Shown here piece after piece: positions 23,755 to 33,700 of a DNA stretch of 64,000 bases. This DNA is from Salvelinus alpinus (Eukaryota > Chordata > Actinopteri > Salmoniformes > Salmonidae), in NCBI RefSeq assembly GCF_045679555.1, contig NC_092087.1, forward strand, positions 22,964,925-23,028,924, given 5' to 3'. A program made the position numbers and the translations under genes. The number at the start of each line of letters is the position of its first letter. The first letter of the stretch is position 1. Under the pieces are notes generated by a model that saw nothing but the letters and a program-made list of their open reading frames with translations, did no database searches and had not been told where the DNA came from.

Positions 23755-24173
23755 TTCTGACTGGGAAGGTTTTGTAGGCTACAGATGGGGCCTAGCTTAC
23801 ACTGTAATATATGCGTAACATTTGTTTGCCTTAATGCCGAACAATCACAAAACAGCAAAATTATATTGTATCTTTCCTGAATACTTTAGGCATGCATGCG
23901 TATTGTAGCCTCTGTCTATGTTTTTTTGGAATACCTTATAATATACCGCACCCAGGTGGCCGCTTGGTAGACTACAGTCCACCCAAATGACATCAACTGT
24001 CTGTCTTGTTCATGGTTAATTCACATGCTATAAACTGGCACCAAGTGAAGGAGGCAATCGAACCACAGCTGTCATTTGTGTAAAACAACCACTATGCAAT
24101 GTTATTGGGATGTGGGCTACACTCTTTACGGTAAAAAATTTTTTTCACTCAATTCCTTCTTGTTGCAGTAAAA

Positions 24174-25310
24174 TATACTGAACAACAATGTAAAAACAGA
24201 ACATGCAACAATTTCAAAGATTTTACTGAGTAACAGTTTATATAAAGGAAATCAGTCAATTGAAATAAAATCATCAGGCTCTAATCTGGGAATACAGATA
24301 TGCATCTGTTGGTCACAAATATCTTTAAAAAAGGTAGGGGTGGGGATAAGAAAACCAGTCAGTATCTGGTGTTACCACCACTTGCCTCATGCAGCGTGAC
24401 ATCTCTTTCGCATAGAGTTGATCAGGCTGTTGATTGTGGCCTGTGGAATATTGTCCCACTCCTTTTCAATGGGTTTGCTTAGTTGCTGGAAATTGGAGGG
24501 AACTGGAACACGCTGTCGTACACGTTGATCCAGAACATCTCAAACATGCTTAACAGGTTACATTTCTGGTGAGTATAGAGGCCATAGAAGAACTGGGACA
24601 TTTTCAGTTTACAGGAATTGTGTACAGATCCTTGCGACATGGGGCCATGCTTTATGCTGAAACATCAGATGATGGTGGGGGAGGAATGGGCCTCAAGATC
24701 TCATCATGGTATATCTGTACATTCAAATGCCCATAGATGAAATTCAATTCTGTTTGTTGTCCGTAGCTTATGCCTGCCCATACAATAACCCCACCATGGG
24801 GCACTCTGTTCACAACGTCGACATCAGCAAACCGCACGCCCACGACGCCATACGTGGTCTGCGGTTGTGAGGCCGGTTGTATGTACTGCTAAATTCTCTA
24901 AAACTACGTTGGAGGCAGCTTAGGGTAGGGAAATTAACTATTTTATCTGTCAATAGCTCTGCTCTGGTGGACATTCCTGCAGTCAGCATGCCAATTGCAC
25001 GCTCCCTCAAAACTTGACACATCTGTGACATTGTGTTGCGTAACAAAACTGCTCATTTTAGTGGCCCTTTATTGTCCCCAGCACAAGGTGACCTGTGTAA
25101 TGATCATGCTGTTTAATCAGCTTCTTGATATGTCATACTTGACAGGTGGATGGATTATCTTGGCAAAGGAGAAATGCTCACTAACAGGAATGTAAACACA
25201 TTGTTGCACAACATGAGAAATATGCTGTGTGTGGAACATTTCTGGGACCTTTTATTTCAGCTCATGAAACCAACACTTTACATGTTGCGTTTATATATTT
25301 TTGTTCAGCA
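24174..25310 (-). mobile_element. Tc1-like transposon with internal deletion
   Basis: The ends are tactgaacaacaatg (left) and ttgcgtttatatatttttgt then tcagca (right), inverted relatives of each other. Minus-strand transposase fragments remain: HGGVIVWAGISYGQQTELNF near 24730-24800, and an N-terminal HTH part (CQVLRERAIGMLTAGMSTRA) near 24950-25030. The sequence jumps from one to the other near 24845, so the middle of the gene is deleted. Fragments of the same family occur at 43525-44170 and 46248-48560. Confidence 0.88.
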
Positions 25311-27175
25311 CACACACTATACCTGGGTTTCACCTGTGAAATACGCCAGTGAATGCGAATTGAAGCAGTATATATATATAAATCATGGGCCCCCAGATAA
25401 GTAATAATAGTATTAGGCTTGAGGTGGACAGTGTCAAGAGCGCCACCCTCTGGTGTTATTGCGCCACGAGAAGGACAAAGCAATTTGACCCTGATTTGAA
25501 TCTTTGGTGCACGTGTGTTAATATGCCAGCCCGATTCTGATAATTTATTTCACCAAATTGGTCTTTTCACCCATCAGATCAGCTCTGAAAAAGATCTGAT
25601 GTTAAAGGATCAAAAGACCAAATAGTGATAAAAATAAATAAAAAAAACATTTCAGGATTTGGCTGCTCATCTAAACGCAGCCTAAATGAGGCATTATTTA
25701 CATAGGCTCATCAATCCATTGGTAGAGTAGGCCAAGATTAACCTCCATCGCACTCGGTTCTTGGCAGTCTTTTCCAGCTTGTTCCACCCTATGAAAAGTT
25801 CTTGGTGTCCGTCTCAAGATCCAGAGATGAGCCATGCCTCAGACAACCCTCAATTCTTCTTGAGCAATAAATTGTGGACAAAAGACAACTGTTGGAGCCA
25901 TGAGTGTTTAAATAGAAATTTGTATTTACATCAATATCAACATCAGTTAATGCTAGCCAAGTTCCTTTGGAATGCCACTAACCATAACCCTTACCCAACA
26001 TTAACCTTTAAAAAAAATGTCAACTTAGAGATGTCCCAAGGATCCAGGATAGCATGGCCCTATCAACATCGAGACAAAAACCGTCGGAATATACATCCTG
26101 TAAAACAAAGGAAAACTACAAAAATTAACATACCCAGGTGAATCCTTTGTGTTTTTGACTTCATTGCATTTCTACATAATGAAATTACTTAAGTAATTAA
26201 CCTGGACAAAACAGAATGTTATTTTCAGGAAAAAAAGAAAGGTTGATATGCCTTTCATTCTGTTGCATGCCACTGCAAAGGGCTTCGACCAGTCACTGAA
26301 TCACCCATCACTGCTACTGTTAACTACCCACTGGCTTCTGAAAAACAGTACTCAGTCCCCTATGCTATCAGTACAATATCATAATATGATGATATGTACC
26401 TAGTTACTGTCCGTATATACAACTCGTAGATAAAAATGTACACTGTCAAAAACCATACAAAGACCTGGAAAAATATCTTTGGATTGCGCAAGATTTAAGG
26501 TACATTTCTTGGAGTCAAGAGTAACAGTCAAAGGACATAAAACACTAGTGAGAGGTAGGAAAGAAAGGAAGAACTACTTTATAAACAGTCCCTAGTCAAT
26601 AACGCCACCCCATCTTTTCTATAATACTCATACACACGCCAACACAGCAGCTTGCCAGGAAGCTCTGCTCATTTGAAAGACTGTCCTTTCTTCATTCACT
26701 GCAATCCAGTGTTAGTTTCCATCACCACCAAACCTTTTGATAATTTCAAAGCTCCAAACTGTCAATGCACCACGTCCAAATAAAAGTGCTTCTAAAAAGA
26801 AACACATGGCTGTTATCACTTAGAAGAAACATGTTCAGAGGATAATGACAAAGTGGAAAGTGGGAAACCCTCACTCAGTTCAAAATGTTAAAATAAACTG
26901 CAAACTAAAATGGTATTGACCTTGTAGACAAATACACAAGTTAGAATTTGACCGAGTCTCATACTCTGTGCAAAAAAAGTGATCTATAAAAAGCATGTGC
27001 GATACTTTTGTAGCATATTTACAATTCGTATTCACATTGAATAAATTGTGATATTAATACTGCAGTACCGTTTGCTTATGAGTTTGACACTCAGTTTCCA
27101 TCTAAAGCATAGAATATTTCTGTATTGCTTGAATCTGCATAATATAGAAATAACCTGCGCAAACAGCTCCCAAAA
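25311..27175. other. Intergenic region between id1 and ncoa3 3' ends
   Basis: No gene is recognised. A short TA run is at 25370-25380. An open stretch of 126 codons at 25761-26141 has no recognisable domain and ends in low-complexity basic residues. It probably contains the distal 3' UTR of ncoa3 at its high end. Confidence 0.4.
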
Positions 27176-27732
27176 TTTATTTTAAAAAATTAAATAGAGG
27201 GGCATATCCAAAGGATAAAAGAAAAAGAAACCAATGCTGTGAATGCATTGAATCTTGTAAGGCTGTAATGACTAAGAAATATTGCAACAATACTTTTACA
27301 TAGAAGCCCTCTGGTAAAGTGCAGCCATAGCTAGTTGTACCGTATCCCATCCTGTATCAAATAGATTCTGTTGCCCAGCACACATACGATGCGGCCTCCT
27401 CTGGTGTAGCAGACACACTCCCACAGGAAGAACAAGCAGGGCCTCTTCTAAGTCATACACACTCCACCCAGAGAGGGGCAAGCCTACAACGGGAGGCTGC
27501 ATTAGGTATGAGATGTATCTTTATTCCAGAGTCTCTCACTGTGTAGTTGGTTTGTTTTCACTGTGGCTTATTATGAGTGTCCTCCACGCGCAAGCCGGAG
27601 AACAGTGGAGGGAGAAGATCTTGGGGCTGTGCCCTAGCCATCCCTTCTCCCACCCACACTGCAGACACATAGGTGGGGCACTGCAGTCTTTGCTGTCCTC
27701 CTGGTGAGGGCACTTATAGATTACAGAAATTT
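27176..27732 (-). other. Probable ncoa3 3' UTR (minimum extent)
   Basis: This sequence follows the stop at 27733-27735 on the minus strand. Possible AATAAA signals on this strand are at 27520-27525 and 27176-27181. Which is used cannot be told from sequence. Confidence 0.45.
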
Positions 27733-27744
27733 TCAGCAATATTT
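27733..27744 (-). other. ncoa3: ncoa3 last coding exon: three codons plus stop
   Basis: The previous exon ends MPMGPEQ at a CAG/GTAGAT donor. Mammalian NCOA3 ends MGPDQKYC. On the minus strand, gtcatttacag is followed at once by AAA TAT TGC TGA, giving K-Y-C-stop in the correct phase. A pyrimidine-rich stretch precedes the acceptor. Intron length is 130 nt (27745-27874). Reading through the donor would instead give an unrelated 11-residue tail. Confidence 0.88.
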
Positions 27745-30700
27745 CTGTAAATGACAAAATGGATGGACAGATGTTACAATAAATCCACACTGTTCAGGCT
27801 GAGCTATCAAACCACTACCGGGAAGTTATTACCTTTAACTATTTTAATGTATTAACACATTTCAAACAATCTACCTGTTCAGGTCCCATTGGCATCCGGC
27901 CCATTCCCATGGAGTTCATGCCCATCTGTGCTCCACCAGCACCACTGACCGGGCCTGGCCCGCCCATGGAGCCATTCATCATGGGCCCCCCAAACTGGCC
28001 TGGGTTCCCCTGCTGGGTGAACTGATGATGCTGGGGGTATGAGCTGAAACACAGAAAGAACAGAGAAGATCGAGAGAACAGGAAGTAATGTTTTTCCCCC
28101 CATTATATTCAGCGTATCAGACATACTTGTTCCGTGGAATTCCACCCTGTGGCCAGCCTTTCATGTCTGCTGACTGGTACATGGGGCCGCTGTGGGGGTG
28201 GTGTTGCATCATGGGATTCTGAGGCCCTCCCACACAACCTGGCATCATGTTGCTGGGCGGGCTGCTGCCTGCACCTACAAACGAGTGGTCCCCCTGCTGG
28301 CTCATTCCTGTAAGGACAGCCAGATCTTAGAATGAACAATGCATACTTGTAATGATGTGTTAAAAATAGCAGTTAGAAAGAGGACAGCTAACATTACAAC
28401 CCCTATGAATGGGCAAACTCCTCGTCAGAAGGGTATGAATGGGAAAGGGAGTAGGGACAGGAGTATAGAGCCTTCTATTTTAGAGAATAGCCAATGGAGG
28501 AGATGCATCAAGCCTAATAAATAAATGGAAATGTATCCTGGTCAGACCATAGTTTCCGCCGTAGTTGAACTGCTGCTGTCCTGGCTGGCTCATGGTGGGT
28601 CCTGCCATTGGGTTGTCCATGCCTGCAGGGGCCGTGATGTTAGGTGGGGGGCTGAAGCCTCCTGCTGCAGCCTGTTGCTGCTGCATTAGCATCATCATCC
28701 TCTGTCTCCTCATCTGTAGTGTCATCATCTCTCTGCTGCGCTGAGCCATCATCTGAGCATTCAGGAATCCAGGCTGCCCAAACAGACAGGGGAAAACACT
28801 GATATGACTACAAGCATTTCGCTACTCTCGCAATAACATCTGCTAACCATGTGTATGTGACCAATAACATTTGATTTCCTGCATGGCAACAGGATGGGTT
28901 TAATCAGTGTGTGTGTGTGAGAGCGAGAGGTGGTCTGCCCTACCAGATGTTGATTTTATGGAACATGACATGGGAGTGGTGTGACTACCTACCTGACTCC
29001 CCATACTGGGCTGCATCCCAGGCCGCAACGTGGGGTTTCCTGTAGGGGTATTCTCCATCTTGATGCCCATACCCTTACTGGTCTGGTTCATGAACTACAG
29101 AGGGAGAGAATAAAGTTAGTCACATTTTCCATCCATATAGGTGATCCACCTGCCTGCGGTCACGTGCCTCTACATCTAGACATCAATCAAATATAGCCTT
29201 TCCTGCAACTTTGAAGTGACGTGTGCCATATGCTCATACCTGCTGGCCCTGTAACCTCTGCACCAGCTGCTGTCTAAGGGGCTTGATGGCACTCATCATG
29301 CGGGGTCTCATGTTGGCGCGGGGGTGGCCCATCTCCCCCATGCCAGGGAAGCCCTCTGAGCCTTGCTGGCCCCCCATCTGGTTCATCATGGGGTTGAAAC
29401 AAGCAGGGGACTGGCCCTGCATGGGGTTACCCCCATAAGCTGACTGCATGCCCATAGAGGGGGGTCCTGGGTACCCCTGGCCATACATGGGCTTCTGCTC
29501 CATCCCCATGGAGGTGTCTGGTCCTGGGCCAGCGAAGGGCTCCGATGGGGGCCTCCGCCCCGGACCTGGCTCTGGACCATGAGTCTGGGAAGGAGAGAGG
29601 TTAGACATGGTCAATATAACAGTATGATTCTTGTCACATGGTTTATAGGCACTGTCAATTAAGGACTCAGCTCCATGTTATCTGGAAGTCCTCATAAGGT
29701 ACCTGTCCTACGAGGTCGGGGATGCCCAGGGCCCGGTCGATTTCCTCCAGGGCGATAACATCAGTGTTGTTGAGCAGAGAGTCCAGCTGGTCCAGCAGTG
29801 CCAGCTCATCACTCTGCCCCTGGCTGGTGGAGGGCGGAACCAGGAGCTCATCCAGGGGGTTCCCAAACTGACGCCTGGTACACAACAAGGAAGGGGGGTT
29901 AGTACAGTACAGGCACCAGTTGTACTGTATACAGAGGAGCCAACACACTCCAGACCAAGTGCTAATTATGTTTGGGTTAACAGGAGACAGCAAACAGATG
30001 AGGGAGGGAACAATGACGCAGACAGCGAGTGTGTATAAATGTGAGTGTGTTTATGATTAAGATGGTTTTTCACCTATTTGTGTTAGTGGGTGGTCTGTCC
30101 ATTCCCATGGCACTGTCAGGCCAGGAGGGGGAGTGAGGTGGAGGACCCTGCCCACTGAAGGGACTCATCCCCATATTCACCTCATTGGAAGCTACAGAGA
30201 GAGTAGAATTCAGCATGAACCAATCATACACAAACATGAACACGCATACAGTTGGTCATAAATACTCAAACAAACTACATGTAATATTCACTCACCCCGC
30301 CCACACACACTACATACCCATTTCCATGAGTTGCTGCTTCAGCATAGACCTGGTGTTGCCAGGTAAACTATTTGATCGGTTGACCAAGGGGCCTCTCATT
30401 ATGCCCTTGGAGATGAAGTCCATCCCTGGCCGGCCCATTGAGGGGTGTCCTGGTGCCCCCACAGGACTGCCACTGGACCTTGGCATCCCCCAGTCACCTT
30501 GCCCTGCCATGGAGGGCCGCTGTGGCATTCCCATAGCCCTGTTCATACCTCCTAGGGAACAGTCTTGTTAACGTCCATTAACTAAATACATCCAACTGTA
30601 GTACTGAACAGCAGTGCTGTCATTGGAGTGTAATAAGGAGAGGCCAGAAAGATCACTAGATTGAGAGGGAAAGAGGCAAAATCCACATGCTGAAACCAAT

Positions 30701-33700
30701 CAACCCAACGTAAGTGAGCAAGTAAGTTATTTATCCGCGGCACCACCCTGTGGTGGACACATACCCATGCCTCCAGGTCCTGGAAAACCGTTGGTCATGC
30801 CTGGCCGGATAGGGGCCTCCATGTTCTCCAGTTTGATGAGGGTGGGGCAGGGGACGTTCCTCCTCCCTGCCAGGCCTCCACCACCATCTAGGGGCCTAGC
30901 GTCCAGTGACAGAGCCCTTTGGAGGGAACCACGCTGGGCAGACATCATGGCTCCTCTCCCCCCATCTGGAACACACAGAGGAAGGGTCAGTACAGGCCAA
31001 TGACAAACACTCTACATATGGTAAGGATGTGTGGTTTGCTGCATAAGTCATTTAAAAAAAAATGGGCAACATATTAGCACTTCTGGAATTATCTATTCAG
31101 AATTAGCAGCCACTCATGCTAGTTTACCATGCAAACTGTCTGGGCCACTTCCCCGCTGGTTCCCCCCTTCTTTTCCTGCTCTGGAGTCGGGCTCGGGATA
31201 AAACCCAGAGCTGGAGTTCCTGCAGCCTCCAAGAATTGTCTCCAGGGTTTCCAACTGGGAAGGAAAACAAACAAATGTTAACAAGCTGCTCTTTGCTGAA
31301 TAAATATAAATTATTTAACCATAGGCACAATGTCTCTCCTACCTCATCAGGCGGTTCAGTCTTGACCTTCCCCACCATGGGGTTGGGTTCAGAGGTTGTG
31401 ACCCCTGAGGCTCCCCTCCCCTCTAGCTCATCCAGCTTTGGCTTGACATCACTCCTTGCCCCTTCGGAGTCGTCCTTGTTGAGGAGGTAGTGGAGGAGGG
31501 CGTGGGTCTTCTCCTTGGGGCTGTGCTGCTCTTGCTTCATCTCAGCCCCCCTTGCCCCTGGCCCCAATCCTGGACCTCCTGGCCCAGCCTCTGGACCACC
31601 ATCAGTGACCTTTCCCGTGGCCTCAGCTGTGATGCGGGCCACCTCATCTGGGGTGTTGCCGTTCTGCAGCAGCTTGTGGAGTATCTTGTGTTTCTCCTGC
31701 AGGGACTGGTTGGCAAAGTGTACTGCTGCAGCCCCTGTTCCTAGGCCTTGCTGTCCCACTGCAGCAGTGGAGGATGACACACCCGTGGAGGGGCTGGGCA
31801 TACCCCCCATGCGCTCCTTGGCCTTAGAGCCCATGGGGGTGGTGCCAAGGCCAGCCTGGGGGTTAGGGGGCACTTGCTCCTCTGTAGGGGATGTGAGGAG
31901 CTGCAGGAGCTTCTTATGGCCCCCCTTGTTGTCAGGGCCCCGTCTGTTGGCTTCTCCCCAGGCTGGGCCCTCCCTGTTGGCCTGGCTGTCTGGCTTGTCT
32001 GAGGTCCCCTCTGTGGTGGGGGTATGTTGCTGCTGCTCCCCTCCACTGGCCAGTGAGCTACCCGGGCTCTTTGAGTCTGAACTGCCTGGTTTACAGACCG
32101 TGCCCTGCCCCTGGCTTTGTCCCTGCTGGGTGGAATTGACGCTTGGGGAGCTGTCAGGCTTGTGTGCGGGTGGAGAGGTGAGTGCAGGTAGAGAGGTGCC
32201 CACCCCCTCACTGATGGCCTGGAGGGCATTTAGGGAGCTGCTAGAGAAGCCAGTGCTCACTCCAGACCCCCCTGGGTGACCCGAGCTCATTGGAGAGTGC
32301 ATACCTCCTGGGGAGAAGGGGCTAGCGCACATTTTGGGGCTCCCCCTTACTCTAGGGGATCCCATGATGTTCTGCTGGGGGGCATTCATAACTGGACTGC
32401 CCTGGGGTGGGCTAGTCATGGCCCCCATGCCGTACCCCGCTCCATGGAACGGGGCCTGCTGCTGCTGAGGATGCTGTAGATGCTGCTGATGCATTCCAGG
32501 GAGGCTCATCTGACTCCTCTGGTTCATCCGATTTATCTGGTTCATCTGACTCATAGAATTCATCTGGTTCATGGAATTCATCTGAGAGTTCATTGGATGC
32601 ATGGAGTTTGTTTGATTAATGGAATTCATCGGCCTCATATTGTTCATTGAATTCATTTGAGAGTTCATTTGATGCATCGAAGGGTTCATTTGATTCATCG
32701 AGTTAGTCTGATTAATGGAGTTCATCCTGTTGCCAGCTGCATACGGGGGCCCGCCTCTCTGACCCACGTGCCCCTGCTCTGCCCCTATGCCGAAGCCCCT
32801 ATTCATGCCACCCATGCCCCCTCCAGGAGCCATGTTTATCTGGGTGTTGGGGAGGCCCATGCCCTGGTGCCTCATCACACCCCCCTGGTTGGTTTGGAAG
32901 CCATTCTGCTCCCTGGCAGGGAGAAGGAGAATGAGAAGTCAGGAGTGGGAAACACTATCTACAATACAGTAAAAACCTCAATCTGACCTACTACAACTGG
33001 ACAAAGAAAACAGTCAAATCCTACACTGAGTGGGTGATGGTGATGCCATGGTTCTGACATACTAACCTCTGTAGCAGGTGGGTAGAAAGGAAGGTGGGTG
33101 GCTCATTGGAGGTGTGGTTACGACACAGTTCGCTCCTGGTTTGAGCAGTGACCGGGGTGCCGTCGGAGAGAGAGAACCGGTAAGATGGCGTCTCGGCACG
33201 GCCATGCAGGAAGGCTGGAGAGAACCATGAAGACAGAAAATGAGACTGACCAACCAACATGCTTATCACCTAATAGTAGTCTGTAATAAATTAGGAGCAG
33301 AGATGCTTTGTACTTGTGCATTTGTTGCTCAGTATCAAGGTGAGACATTGTGAGAAGACATGGTTATATTGCAGGGAGCCAGAAGAGAAGAGTATAGCAG
33401 AGAGACTTACCCTCCTGGTAGTGACGTTTGTAGGACCAGGGCTGGCCCTCGCTGCGATGGAGGAACATTTGCATGCAGCGCCTCACCAGGTCCTCCCAGC
33501 CTGGATGCATGGTGGTGTGGAGAGAACTCTGCTGTTCGATCTCTATCAGTTTACCTATCAGACAACACAACCACAGGGGTCACATACATTGCAACTGTAT
33601 TCTTATTTCATTTTGATCAACAAATGTTGTGTTGATCAAAATCAAATTATTCCATCTGTGTGTCCAAGACTCAAATTCATGTTCTAAAACAGTACAGTCC

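Larger units (their letters stand above)
22511..24173. other. Intergenic region downstream of id1
   Basis: No gene is recognised. The notable parts are a GC-rich island at about 23150-23300 containing a BMP-response-type site, and the short dispersed repeat at 23663-23754. Confidence 0.5.

Noticed and set aside
25761-26141. 126-codon open frame between id1 and ncoa3
   Set aside because: No recognisable domain, composition like non-coding DNA, and no promoter or splice context.
27295-27460. Minus-strand open stretch that could start after ttag near 27455 and end RYN-stop, considered as an alternative last exon of ncoa3
   Set aside because: The K-Y-C exon at 27733-27744 lies upstream, fits the family C-terminus and has a better acceptor.
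31515-32279. 254-codon plus-strand frame
   Set aside because: It is the antisense shadow of the large ncoa3 exon.
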